Below the pieces are notes generated by a model. The model had not been told where the DNA came from. It was given only the letters and a program-made list of their open reading frames with translations, and ran no database searches. The translations under genes and the position numbers were made by a program. This document shows positions 1 to 14,100 of a DNA stretch of 64,000 nt, piece by piece. The stretch covers positions 4,760,573 through 4,824,572 of the forward strand of contig JAEMBT020000004.1 of NCBI GenBank assembly GCA_018873245.2, in the 5' to 3' direction. The number at the start of each line of letters is the position of its first letter. Within the stretch, counting starts at the first letter, position 1. The stretch is from Archegozetes longisetosus (taxonomy: Eukaryota > Arthropoda > Arachnida > Sarcoptiformes > Trhypochthoniidae).

Positions 1-624
1 CAGCCTTCTTCCTTCGAATGTGATAGTGTTTGAAATATCCTTTCTCCCTCAAACTTTCATATTGCATGTGATCCCATTTCATTTGAATTCTATCAAATCT
101 CAGATCCAATAAATTAAACTTTGTGTTTGACAACAATCACTATTGTGTTTATATCACATGTTAGCATAAATCACTATCTTTTTGAATATTTTAATTAAAA
201 ATATAATGGATTATGCATCTCCATGATTAAAATCTAGAACTCTTTGAATTTAGTATAAATAAATACTCTTTTAAAGTAAAAGCTTTCAAAGGTCTTAGAC
301 TTTTGATTAACAGAAAATCGTTAAATGTTAAAAATAAAAGTATTTATGCAAATTGAATTTCTTAAAGTTTCAAACCAAAAGTAGTTCAGATGAGAACAAA
401 CGGATGACATAATTTTTAAAGTGCTTCATCTGAACACTCCATGGGTTGACCGCTTGAGGACACGAAGCAAACAAGATTTAAAACATGTTAAAGTTTAGAA
501 AGAAGTGAAAGTTGGCTGGATAGAAATCATATGTGACTTAAATGTTGCTTAGACGCAAACTTATTTAGGTTTTATTTGACCTGAAACACACTAATAAACA
601 ACGTATTAGGAATTGCAGTGCAGA

Positions 625-740
625 TCACACTTGGGTATTGACTGAAACAAAAGTGAGGTCCTGTGGCCATATCATTACCAACGACTTGCGGTCATTTTTC
701 AAAAAGTCTTTTGCAATCTGCGTCATGTGCTCTGGAAGTG
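625..740 (-). other. Candidate exon, strand uncertain
   Basis: This stretch is clearly richer in G and C than its surroundings and is open on both strands. On the minus strand an acceptor-like CACTCACAG precedes about 38 open codons, including the run KDFLKNDRKSLVMIWPQD, ending at a TGA. On the plus strand an overlapping frame is open for nearly 70 codons before a TAG and has a GTGAGT donor-like site at the same place. I do not recognise the protein on either strand. It could be an exon of a gene running off the left edge, or an old mobile-element fragment. Confidence 0.2.
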
Positions 741-3082
741 CTGTGAGTGAAGAAGAAAAATTGTTCGCCACCATTCACTAGAAAAATAAGAAAGTGTGAA
801 ACAAATCAACAAAATTGAGTTTCTGTTTATTTTGCTTAACATTTATTCTTAACCCTAGATTGTTTATAACAGTCTAGAACTGGTTAGTTTTTCTTCCTCT
901 ATCTCTCTTTCAATCAATATTTGTGTATATTTAGTTAGATCCTTTAATTGTTAGAAAGGTCATAGAAAGGTCATAGGTTTTGTTTGACTTGATTCTTATA
1001 TCTTTGACGTCTTTAGATTAATTATAATTTTTACAAGAGTAGTCAATCGATTTATTTATTACAAGTATCCTAAAATGGTTTGCTCAGATTGATTAGTTTT
1101 TGTATAATGAGTTTGAAAAGAGAATTGGTATTTTGCTTTGACACAACGATTAACATAACTTCTGGTTTGGTCTCGACAATTGATAGGAATGAGGGATTGT
1201 TAGATTAAACGGAGAATTAAGCCTGATTAGGTATTAATGATAATGAAGTGGAAAATATTTAGTCAAACGAAACACTTGTTGACGATTAGTTTTGTGGAGT
1301 TAGCTTATATAAAGTTATATAAATGATCCTTATGTCATATCTTTCTTTTACTTATGTTATTTATGACATTCTATCATAAGTATAAGGGATTGTGGATTTT
1401 TTATTGACTTTGAATCTGCTTTAACACCAATTGATGACCGTCTTATCCAAAAAGACTAGTCGCCCATTAACTGATCAATGACCAACTTCTTCATTCTATA
1501 CTTTCTAGCTGTTACCTAAACTCTGCCTCTCCAAAATACTCACTCAAACTTCTCACGACAAACTAAATATTTCGATTATTTCCCAAATCATAACCATTCA
1601 GTGACTGTCACAACGAATAATGGGTTTAATAGCTTAGCCCTTTCTTCTTCTCTTCTTGTTCTTCTTCTGGAAGTTTAGTTTTTAGCTGAAATTTGTTGGA
1701 AAAATGAATTGAAAGTAAATGTATTAGTGAATAGTATTTATCGAAAAATAGGGCAAAGATTGGAGAAAATCGATTTTGTTGTGCTCTCTATTACTGGTTC
1801 GAGAAAAATAGAATAGACTCGCAATAAAATATCCATTACTACACAATCAACAATGATGTCAGATTGCAACCAGTTTTTGCTTACTTCGGCCTAAATTACC
1901 GGAACTAATCAAACAGTTTCTTCTATCAAAAACAAATAATTAATTATAAGGGTTTGCGTAACAGGATTGCCAATAGTCTAATGAACATACAATACAAGGA
2001 TTATTATCAAACATATGAAAATCGATTTCCCATAACATTCACCAGTTCTCAGCTAGCTTCTTCTCTCTCTTTCTCTCTCCATAATTGCTTTTTTTCTACA
2101 ACTCAAACAAACTTTTGCTCATTCTTCACCATCAGACCAAATTGGAGACAAACTTCTCTCTAAATAAAACTTACAGTCAACAAGTCTTAACTACAAGAAG
2201 TTTGATAAAAATAATTGTATAGAAAGAGTTAGTTTTAATTTAACATTTGTCCGAAGGTTGAGTTATTAAAGCTTAGCTTTATATACTTGACAGATATGAT
2301 TTGGAGTTGATTTTTATTTTTGAAAACTCTCTGAGGAATAAGCAGTAAAGACATTTCATTTGAAGATTGGCCATTAGGCGCAAATGTATAATCCAAGTAA
2401 TATTATATTCGTAGCAGTAGTTTGCTGTGAAAGTTATTCTGAAGTATATTTCCAACAGTTATTTGTTGTTTGTGTTTAGTTGAGTGCATTTAGCCATCAA
2501 TTGTATTCTGCATATGAAAAGTAATGGGACCTTAATGTTTACTACGAGTGGTTTGCTCCACAGAGTAATATAAAGTCAATTTGTATTTATTTATAATAAT
2601 CGATTTTTATTACTTAATCAATAATTAATGCTTAAGTAAGTTTTTCTTACCAAAAAACTACGAATAAGGCAATAAAATAAATATCTGATTGCGCTATATG
2701 TAAACAAAGTTTTTATCACTCTATTCCTCCAAATCTAAAATTCAGTCTTAAAGTTGAATTGGTTTCTATAACTGAATTGAAAGAAGTTGAGGACAATAAA
2801 AGGAGAGCAATATATTCTTTTAATAGTACAGAGAACAATATTTATTATTGTGAACAAAACTTTATTAATACGACGACATGTCTCTCGATTTGATGAACTG
2901 AAAAATGCAATAAAAGGAAACTTTTTTTCCTAAATATCGGAAAAGCAATTTCAATACGATCGCAAAAAAACATATAAAAGGGAGGATTGTACGCTATATA
3001 GACTGCAATGCTATTAATACAATTTTTCACAAGTTAGACATGATTCCTATATTGAGAGTGATGGGGATCACATTTTTACACA

Positions 3083-3106
3083 TTCTCTCTCTCTCTCTCT
3101 CTCTCT
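3083..3106. repeat. (TC)n microsatellite
   Basis: A run of about twelve TC dinucleotides in otherwise unremarkable AT-rich DNA. Confidence 0.9.
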
Positions 3107-6066
3107 AGTTACAAAAACTGAAAATTAGCTGCTTATAGAAGTCGAAATACTATATGACATGAATAATGTCAGACATTTTATGACTTAGAAATAATGAATG
3201 GCTTGCTTATTACTGGTTTTGCATTCTATATTGAATGCTTTAATTTTAAAGTTATTGCAGAGATGCTTTGTTCAGTTTATCTTTCAATTAAAGTTCACAT
3301 TGCTTTTGGATTTTCTAATTTTTTGCAACATTTAATATTCATTGAATATTATGAGTTGAATATTAAATGAATCATTAAATAAAGAACCGTCTAGTAATTC
3401 GAAATTTTGTAAAGAATCATCTTTAGGTCTGAGTATTTATCAAAACTCATATGGAATATGAAAACAATTTATAATTTAACATTCATTTGAATGAAACTTT
3501 AACCCAAAATGCAAACAATAAACGATTAGATCTATTAACAAAGCCATCAAATATCAACAAGAATGTTCAAATCTACAGAAAATTGAAGCTGTAACTAAAA
3601 ACTATAAGATCTTACGAAGTATTATTTAGAAGCTAAATACTGTAGTTTCGGTTACCCAAATAGTTTGGATATCAATCTCCTAAATTTTATTATTAAATTG
3701 TGATTATGTACAAATTTCTCTATACAATTCAACCATAATTCTTGTCAAATCTAACTTAGCCTCAATTATTAGTTCAGTATGAAGTTCCATAAAATTTTCT
3801 TCAACCTTTGCTTAGTTAATCAATCAACTCAACTTTTCACTCAACACCTGATATACTCATTGATCTTACCTAAAACAGATAGGAGAACATCAGATTTCTC
3901 AATTCAAGAACTGTCTTTTAATAAAAAAATACATTGTGATGGAAAATACATTCAATTGGATCATCAGGATTTCAAATTTTCTAATATATTTTAGGAATAT
4001 TTAGCCAGATTTTACTTGTACTATAATTTGTATTGTAAAACAGAGGAACTGAAAATAGGTTTCAAATAAGTTAAATCACCAAATGGTCAAAAAAATTCAA
4101 ATGGACTATGCTTGAAACAAATTTGTGAACAAAATAAAATATATACCTTTATGTATAGCATTTAATGACAACATTGAACGACTGTACTTTAGCTTTTGAA
4201 ATACTCATGGTCATAATGATTATGATTTTGATCAGAAACTCAAAAATCATCATTACTTACGAGTTGAAACAAAGGGACAATATTTATGTTTAAGTTTATA
4301 TTAATTAGTATTCTACTAAAGCTTATCTACTAATTCAACTGATTATTAGTTAAGGTTTATGAAGATTTAATCAATTTTGCATGAGTCAATACTACAAAGA
4401 TCTTAGGGTACAGTCGATATTTGCTACGAATGCCTTACACATAAGTATATATCTATCAATTTTGTTCAGACAATTGTTTTACGCGTAGTAATTGTTTAAG
4501 TTTTTACCAAAAATTAATCAAATCAATCATTTTTGATTATTTCTTAAGTCTTTTCAACTTCGAATAATTTACAAAAATCGTAAACAAAGCACTACATAAG
4601 TAAATATTGAAAAATATAATACAATTAAATTTAATGCTTTCTCAGATAATTAAGCTATTCTTTATTTAAATAATAAATTGAATTTTATTCAAAAATGTTT
4701 GAGTAATGCATTGAAACCTAAATATATATTAAAAGCAACGATTCATTGAGTGTTTGCTAATTTGATTATTTTTTGATAAAAACTTAAACAATTACTATTC
4801 GGGTTTGTTTGACTATTGGATGATTTAACTTATTTTTAACCTAACTTCAGTTTCTCTCACTATAAGCAATGAATTCGCTAAAAGATTAGGTGATTATGAC
4901 TTTTCTTTAATTATTTCTGTGCGCATCGAGTAGGACTGACTTTCCATTCTATAGCCTTAATCTGTTTTACCATTTAGATAATCAAAGAGATCAAAGTAAT
5001 GATTATTACGGCGTGCTTCAAATAAATGATACCACATTTATCCAAATATCTGGATTGTTAAACAAAAAGTTAAACAGAAAAGTAGAGATATGTCTCCTGA
5101 CAAATCGCCATCTCATCAGCACTATTTTGAAAACTATGCAAAAACTGATGAATATATGAAATATTGCAAAAAATTTGACAGTCTTAAGAAGCGTTAATCA
5201 CATTGTAAAACATGTTTACAATGACTGTGATTATAATTTTAGATGAGGTTCATAGCGTTTTCATAATCAACTATTAAAGACTAGAGTTGTTTATGAATTA
5301 CTACCACTAAAATGTTAGACTTAAGAAAGCGAATCATATTTTGGTTTAATGAGATTTTGGCGAGATTGTTATTTTTATTTAAGATCTAAGTTAACAAAGG
5401 GCTTTCAAGCTCAACCATTGTAATACAGTATGCATTATATCTACAAACTGTTCAGTAGAAATTATATACTATTTCTTTTAGGTGTAATTGGAGACAAATC
5501 ATAATTAAAATCATGTATAGTTCAACTTGAAGTTGACAGAAACGAATTTTTTCTATTTAGTTCCATGATTACAGCGACAATAGGTTTGATCGAATAAAAA
5601 ATAAAAGTCAGTTCAACTTTTGGAACAGCAATTCATACTATAGCAAATGTATTGTTATGCTCAGTGTGTGTGTCGTTAGCCATGCAATAAAGTGTCGTTT
5701 CGAGGACTGGTCTAACGTTTTAGGTTTATATCCACGAGAAAAACCATTACCTCTATTATGTTTTCATGAATAACATGTTGAAAATAATTCAAAATAATGA
5801 TCTCAGTTCTCGAGAAACAACTTTTATTTGCGATTCATTAAATCAGAGTTTCCATCAAAAGCAAAGTAATGTTCAGATTTCGAGTTTAGCCTACTTTCCA
5901 TTACACGCTGCTTCTAGTGGATAATACAATTTTAGTTTACAGCTTCCAAATGAATTCTACGACGAATTTATATTAATTCAATAAGATTAAATATTGAGTG
6001 GGTTGACTTTTCGAGAGTAGATACTTCCATTTTTAAACTCTTGCCAGTAGCCTTTTGTAAACTTCT

Positions 6067-6149
6067 AATTGAAAGCTCTTGCAATAAAAAGGTATCTAAT
6101 GTGCTATAAAGGCTACCGAATACCTTTCTATTATAAAGAGCCTTCAATT
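6067..6149 (+). other. Imperfect hairpin, miRNA-precursor-like
   Basis: Two arms of 29-30 nt (6067-6095 and 6120-6149) pair at about 26 positions. The pairing is broken by an A-C mismatch, a small internal loop and one further mismatch, around a 24-nt loop. The outer stem is AATTGAA with TTCAATT and the inner stem is AAGGTAT with ATACCTT. Size and mismatch pattern fit an animal pre-miRNA hairpin, but a folded small inverted-repeat transposon remnant would look similar. I do not recognise a known miRNA seed. The orientation is assigned arbitrarily. Confidence 0.35.
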
Positions 6150-7130
6150 CTGTCCAGTTTCAAAAAACGTTTGGTTGTAACTGCTATTAAATAGTTTCAC
6201 TCGATTTCACTTAAGTATAGACATAACGATTTTAGAGGAAAACTAAACTGGAAAACCATAATTAAAACATGAGCGCTATAACCTTTTATCAAAGTGAAGG
6301 CTGTCGTTTCGTAAAAGCATTCTTCTCTTCTATTGTTATACTGTTTGACATTTTAAAAGAGCACACTATTACTACTTTATCTTTTATTTTTATTCCTTCT
6401 TTTCTATTCTATTCTTCTTCCTAAAACTTCTGACACAAAGTGTCTTGAGTCACATTGTATTATTGTCATCATTTTGATTATGCAGATCACATCCTATTGT
6501 TATCCCCGTATTTGGGCTCAGTTTTATTTGAATATTTTCATTCATACATCTTTCAGATCGAACTTCTGTCATGTAAATTCCCGAAATCGAACCTTACTTT
6601 GCATTTCTAATTCATGTTTTCAATCAAAATTTCTCCTTACTTAAAACAAGTTCTTAGAAAATATTCGGTTCATTTCAAAGTCATTCTCTAAAACTACAGA
6701 ATCGAATATCGATCACTTACCATTTTCTGACAGCTTTATCAAAGGCAAAATTATTTTTTAAATCAAACTTTTCACTTTATACTTAATCTTGATTGTTGTG
6801 AATCTCGATCACCAGAATTGTTCATTCTTTCAATTGATTGAAGTTTATAAAAAAAACTACAGCTAAACCTCTTTATCTCGAACATAAAGTTAAATCTTTT
6901 TTGTAAAGGCATAAATAAATTCATAAGAAACTAAGGCTTACGTTTGGTCTTCCATTTTTATGGGCTAAACTACATGTCCAAGATAGTCAGATTTAGCTGC
7001 ATTAAAATAAGTTTGAGAATTCCAATTACACTTATAGCGAGAGATTGCACATTCATAATTTTAAAATCATTTCGTTTCATAAGGAGATAAATATTAATAC
7101 CTAAAATTTACACTTCAAAATTTACAGTAA

Positions 7131-7307
7131 TACGGTATGACCCGGTTATTGGCAGCTCGACTATAAACAAATCTGGTAGTTAACAAATAATTTTTTAAAC
7201 ACCAACCGATCCAATCACACGTTAAAAGTTGGGATATAGTCAAACCTGGTTATAAACAGCTTATCTACTACCTACCGACCAGTCGCCTATAACCGGGTCA
7301 GGCTGTA
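7131..7307. mobile_element. Small pogo/Tc1-like inverted-repeat element (MITE)
   Basis: Termini 7131-7149 (TACGGTATGACCCGGTTAT) and 7289-7307 are inverted copies matching at about 15 of 19 positions. TA dinucleotides at the ends are compatible with TA-target insertion. The ACCCGGTTATA core is typical of pogo/Tigger-type ends. A third related end, around 7235-7257 (AGTCAAACCTGGTTATA), lies inside, so the structure may be nested or internally rearranged. There is no transposase coding sequence in the 177 bp, so it would be non-autonomous. Confidence 0.6.
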
Positions 7308-10300
7308 GTAAAAGCTTTAGACAATAAAATACTTGCACTTATTTATGAATTATTGAATGATTATAACAGTAGTTTTAACTTTATTTGTACTTCATGCCAA
7401 ATCATGTTATGTTCTTAAGAAGAATATTTCTCTTTTGGTAGAATATTTCAGTTCCAAAGGATCATAACAAAAATAAGCTTAGATTTAAAAGCTTTAGAAT
7501 CTAAATGCCTTAAGTTGTTCGTTAAAAATATTCCATCAGTAGCTCAAGTTATTTGGTTTTATAGACTACATAAAAAAATTTTGAAAAATCGAAAAAATTA
7601 GTGCAAGCAACTTTGAGATTATTTAGCAACTACTTATTCGAAATATTCTAATTCTGTCTGGTAAACGATATAGATGTAAGTGTACACCTCCAAAATGTGG
7701 TTGTCTTATCTGCTTTCTTATTTGGATAGAGCGTTAACTTTTACATAAATTCAACAATTATTAATAATTGAAAATAGGCTTTGCTACAAGTGTTACCTTT
7801 CTTGATTAACAAGGAGAAAATCTATCTCACGCTGATTGTTAATACGCGATAAGTTTAACTGTATGTCTAAAGATTATGATTTAATTCTCTAATTATTCGA
7901 TTCCATAAATATTTGCAATCGAACTTATCTTTTAATTGTTGATATAATTTATTGAGAAAATTTTCAAACATTAAAGATTGAGATAATAAATAGAAAATAT
8001 TTCCTAAAATATAAGTAAATATATTTATTGAAGTAATCGCAGCAGATATTTTTAAATTAATCTCCTCAATGCATTTTAGGCTTAAAAATAATGTTTACCA
8101 TTAACTAACATCAAACAAAGAAATGACTTGAATTGTTGTTATCAAAGCTCGCAGACATTGGTGGCACAATACTGTCACTCAAGCCAGCTATAAAATTGAC
8201 TAAACCTTATGATAAAAGCAAATATTGTGCAGATCAGATCTGAATCAACAAAGTGATTGTGCACTCAATTTGTGGAAAAGTCTTCTCAAAGTTAGTCGAA
8301 AAGCTAAGGAAATATAATAGTATTGATTAGTTATATAATTAATAATTAATAACCTCTTTGATATGTTAATTTTTGAATTGAAAACTTTTACTGAAAACAA
8401 ATTTGACGTAAACTAGGAAAGTTTATGTTATGAAAGTATTTGGATTTGCTATAAGCAGTAAATATTAACTCTCATTAGTTATTAATAATAAGTTGTTAGG
8501 CGTTTCTCTGGGAAAGCATCAATTATATTTTTCAGCTCTACTTAACATTGCAGTACTCATAAAACTTAGAGAGTATTAGCGCTGTTTGCCAGTTAACAAA
8601 ATTTATTAATACATAGTTTTACATTCCCAATGCAATTAACAGAATATTGATATTACGTCAACACATTTACACTAAAGACAAACTCAAAATACCGGTTATT
8701 CAATTTTTAATTTATATTCCACTTCTAGACATTTGTTTTTTCACCCAAATCACCTATTATGCTGAAAATCTTTCTGTTTGGTGATCAATCCCAAGCAGTC
8801 TTTAGTAGATATCTCATGTTTGAGGGTTAAAAATATTACTTTCACTAACAATTGGAGTACTCGCATCTTATGAGGGTTCAATACAAACTAAAGCATTGTA
8901 TTACAATTTTATTTCTCTCAAATTAAGAATAATCGATTACAGTTTGCATTTACGTCAACTTCTTTAAGTAAATATAGCATTTCGATATTTTGGTATCACT
9001 TATCTCCGAAAGACATTTAGATTTGATCCTCTCGAATATAGATATTAGGTTTCATTAGAATAGTATCTTTTTATCAAATTAAAAGCATCGAGAATAACAG
9101 GAATGATTGAATGGCAGAACAATAACTTAATCCTTTATTGGTTCAAATTGATTCAATTTGAAGATGTATTGCGATATTTTTATGGAACGCTCTCGCTTTG
9201 AAGAGACTAAAAGCTTCTTATTTCGTAAAACCACTTGATCAGTGGATATAATTCTTAAAAATAAGGTATTGTTCAACCGTATCATATTTCTTCTGTATTT
9301 ATGTTCAACAAATGTTTCTCTTGGTGATAAAACCTCTAGAATAAACCGTAAGAAATACAAGTTTTTAATTAAACACATTAAGACTTATTAGATTAATATA
9401 TCAATCAAGAAATGTGTCATTTTTTCAGTACTCATTTCCATTACTTGCTACCAAATGACTGATTTGTATTCATTAGTCTTCTAACTTGTAATGCAACCGA
9501 TTCCTTGCGCTCATATGATTACTCTATCTTCATAATTTATTAAACCAAAAGCTTAAATCACTCAACTCTTGCAATTTTAGGCAAAAATCAAAATACCAGA
9601 GTTGAATGTTGTGCTCAACGATTTTAGATATCTTTAGCGTAAAAACTAGGTTTCTAAACAAACGTTTTTCCTATTAAGCTTGATAATTTGTTGTTTCTTC
9701 AAAATCAACGACAAACTAATGATCTTACTTTTGTTGAGAATAAGATTTAGAAATTTGTTCACTAAGCCCATCGAAAGCTTACACAATAGATCGGAATGAA
9801 AACTTTTGACGTTTCCATAGCAAGTATAACAAATCAGTCAAAAGAGGCAATACTTCTATTCGTGATGTTAAGCTCATAGTCTGAGTCACGTTCCTCACTG
9901 AAAAGTTATATGAAAAGGCGAAGAAACGTCTTCAGATGTCAATTTCTCTGTTGACTTTTTGCTAAACATCGTATCTCCACTACTGTTTCTCAAGAGTTTT
10001 CTGGTCTGAATAACACAAATTCTAGTCTTATATCCAACGAAACTTCATATTTGTGCTGAATATTTTTGATGATTTTGTATTCATATTGTTTTGCGAATGT
10101 GACCATCACTCTTGTTTTGACACATTTGCCAATTTGAAAGAGAGGCAAAGATTTTCTCCCAATCGAATTTCACGTCACATTATTATAAAGTTGATCCAAA
10201 TTTGAGACACATTTGCTCATAAAACAAATTGTTATTCCATGAAAAACTATTTTTGTATAATTTATTCGGGAAATCAAGTTTGAAATGTTTTTGTAGTGGC

Positions 10301-11050
10301 ATGTTCTATCTACATTTCTTATAATCTTATATTTTCTACATACTATCTACTATTCATCATTTATTTATCAAATTCACTCACAATCTCATTGATTGAACCA
10401 AAAGATAAGATGATCAATAAAAGAGGAAACCTAATAAAATTACACAACATTTGAACTTTTTTTGTAAGATTGCAGTAAAAATGAATTAGAAATGATAATA
10501 AAGAAAAAGATTTGATTATGAATATAATAGATAAAATGAAATTTAGAATTGTTGGCAGAATTGATTGTCTCTGTTTGGAGTGAATAGAGAAAATAAGGAA
10601 CTAATAGCACTCATATATCAATATGACTTCTAGAGAAATAGGTTTTAGGCCGAAATACATCAAATTGATTTTCATTTTATACACATTGAGCCAGTTTTGT
10701 CCACTATTTGCAACCATCCATAGAAGTTGTTGCAAGTGTTTTTGGTAGAATCTGAAATCAATTTGAGGAGTCCGGTGGGAAATAGTGTGGAGTAAGAAAT
10801 TGTACTCATAAAATATGAACAAATTGGATTCGCCTTATTCATTGCTTACCAATCCTATGGTTCATTCATGTAATAGAAATGCATTAATCATTAACGCAGT
10901 AGAACTTTAACAAGTCCAAAATCACCCAATTTAACCATCCTAATTTTACGATCTTATCAAATAGTGTACTTTACATCTACTTTAGTCAAGGTTCAGATTT
11001 GGTTCTACTTTATTTTTTATTACCTAATGTAAATTGACTTTATACGAATA

Positions 11051-11114
11051 GATATCGTACTTTATAGGTATCGTACTTTATAGATATCGTACTTTATAGA
11101 TATCGCACTTTATG
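11051..11114. repeat. 16-bp tandem repeat, four units
   Basis: Four head-to-tail units of GATATCGTACTTTATA. The second unit differs by one base (G for A) and the fourth by two. This is a short minisatellite with no associated gene. Confidence 0.92.
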
Positions 11115-14100
11115 GTAACTCTTTAATTGTGGTTCGTAACTTAACTTGTTCGTGGATTGCAAAACTTCTAAAATAGCAAAACATGTAACCATTACACCAC
11201 TAGATGCCTTCTTCTTTGGATGAATAAATTGATTGGATATATGATCCTAATATGCTACATATCTTCATTTTTGATGCAACCCACGGGAAAATTTTATTCA
11301 GAGAATTAGAGACTAAATTATAGCATTACATTTATATCAATAAGCTTTTAGCTATTTTTGTCCTCATTTTTATAAATATTAACTTTTATAGACGTTGCCT
11401 TAATCTTTCAGAGCTACAATATTTGCCATTTAACAAATAGTTGGATTTTTCTTCTTTTCAACTCAGTCTATTCCTTCTGAAAAGATTTTAGCATTTTTTA
11501 TTTCCATTTTCATATTGGATTATCAAAACTAATCCGAGTCATAGCTTTAACATGCCAGTTGGTCTACTTCTAAATATATTACTCAACTTTAACCTTCTGT
11601 ACATCTTGTATTTCAAAGCAAAGTAAAATGTTGCAAGTAAAATGCGACAGGAGTTCCACTTTCGTAATCCATTACTACGTAAGCCTACTTCTATTTTTTA
11701 TATCCAATACAGCTTTATGTCCAGCTGCTAGTTTTAGATTATAATGGATTAAGATGTTAGCTATCGGTAAAGGTAATTTCAAATTTAGTTCAACAATTCG
11801 CAACAATTTTTAAGGTTAAAAATTAATAAATATTCCAGGCACATGTCAAAACTGGAACTTTAATTTGAAAACCTTAAATCTAATATTTGTGTCCTGGTCT
11901 GTTTATCATTTTTTATCAATCATATCGCCCCTTACTGGTCAAATTACTTTATCTTACTACTTCTGATTTTGAGTCAACCATCCATTTATTTTCTATAACA
12001 CACAATTCACAGTCAGTGATAAAAAAATATGTGATTATGAAAAATTGATTTGTTTTGATGGACCCTTATCTTTTGCTCAAATGCTCTGTGAGACCTTATT
12101 TTATCAAATTCCATATCTTCCTACGTGGTAATAGTTGTGCAAATATTTGATTCTCCCATTTTCAGACTAAACAACAGTGATTGAACAAACTTTTGGTTAT
12201 ATTCTTACACTCATTCCATACCCATCCCCAATTTCCTCCTGAATCCATTCCCAATCTATTCCCAATCCATTGAAAGTTCGAGTGACTCACTGTGGTAGTC
12301 AGCATAGAACTTATACACATTGGTGTACACTGAATTTGCTACACCCTCATACCCTATCCATCCTAACGAATTTTGGCCACCCTTTACCATCACAATAAAT
12401 AAGAGTTTTTGTTTGTATATATGGTTGGTTTGTTTGTTTGTATGGTGTAGTAATTACAGAATAGCAATGTATTAGTAATTGACAAGTTTTCATTAAGAAA
12501 GTTTCTATAATTTATTATTTCCTTTGTCAATATATTTCCAGTTTGTATTATTTGCACTTTCTTTTATAGGCATTATTTCTTATTTAAATATAAATAAATT
12601 GTCTTAACCCTAACCCATAATAAAATTGTGAAACAGAACCCACACCCATGACGTCCCACTTAATTATAGCGACTCGACGCCCAAGCAAATGGTTTGCAAG
12701 CATTTTTTCAATTACTAACCAACAGTTTATTCTAATTAGAGAAAAACAAAAGTTTCACTCACTAAAATATGGATCAATTTAGAAAAATGTTATTTTAGAT
12801 TCTCTTTCTGAATGAGATTTGTAAGCAGATAGCAATGAAAAGCATAAAACAGACATGAGATGTCATATTTAATAGGCTAGTATATAATTTTTGATCGTAT
12901 TTCCAGAACTAGTTGGATCTCTTTTACAATATTGAATTTTGTAAGATATTCTCTTGTTTTAACCTGTATGGAAAGCGTGAGTTTTTAACATTCTGTTAAA
13001 TTTTGTATATCATCCAGACGCATCTCATCATTTTGAATGATAAAACTTTGCACCTGTTATTCGCCACAAAACTATTTTTCAATCTGGTAGTTAGAATCGA
13101 TTTCAGATTTCTAAAACAATATTATCAAACATTTCAAAAAGTTTATTGTCCTTTTTGAGAAATGCAAAATTGTTTTGACTAATAAATTGCCTAAAACAAT
13201 TGCGTACAACTTTCAGAGACTATGAGCTATTGTAAAACAAATCAAATTTAAGAACTGTAGTAAACAATCCCTAAATGACTACGCGAGATAACAATATATT
13301 TCGCGCTCAGTTAAGTTTAGTGCGAGCAAAGCAATATTTTTGACTACCATCAACTTTAATTTGACTTACAGTTACATATTTTTGCTATTGACACATCAAA
13401 TTATAGTTCTTTTGTCAATGCATAGGATCATTGCAAAATAGTTTTTCATTTTTTAGAGCGCGAGTTTCAGCTAAAAGTAAACAGGAAAATGAACGCGACA
13501 ATGAAAAAACCAATTCAATATGAATGAGCCTTTGGAGGCCTAAAAGCACCAATCACTAGACGCTATTTGAACTGCAATTCTCTAAAAGTGATATATTAGA
13601 AAAATAGCTGATTATTTTAAAATAAAATTTAATTGAGTAGAGTTATTGCAGATTGGAACAAAGTGTTATAGGTAATAAATGTAAGATAGAAAACAAATAT
13701 TTGAGAAATAATACGGATAGAATTTGATCTGTGTCAGTAAGAGTGAGAACGATTTTGGCGTTTAAGTTTACACTATTATAAGTAGAGAAAATACCCAAAT
13801 TAGTATGATTTATATGCACAATGTCATTTATTATATCATAATATAAAAGTTATTTGACTTGGTTTGCATGCAATTATTAAATCATTGTTTACGTTATGTT
13901 CTACAATGATTTACTGTAGACAATAATGTAATCCCAAACGTTTGTTAACTCTTAAAACGTTTATACTAACTAAACGAGCACATTCTTTTTAGTGGTTTAA
14001 AGATTCTAATAAATCAAACTTGTTTATGGCCTAACTAGATTAAGCTAATTTTAGCTAGTTTCAGTCAAATTATTTGTTAGCGTTAAGGTAACTGGTTTTA

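Noticed and set aside
9127..9378. 83-codon minus-strand frame
   Set aside because: Composition is that of AT-rich noncoding DNA (many Ile, Leu, Lys, Asn) with no motif or splice context.
10601..10822. 73-codon minus-strand frame
   Set aside because: Ends without a domain or splice support; not distinguishable from chance.
12606..12616. Telomere-like words (CCCTAACCC)
   Set aside because: A single occurrence, not a repeat array.
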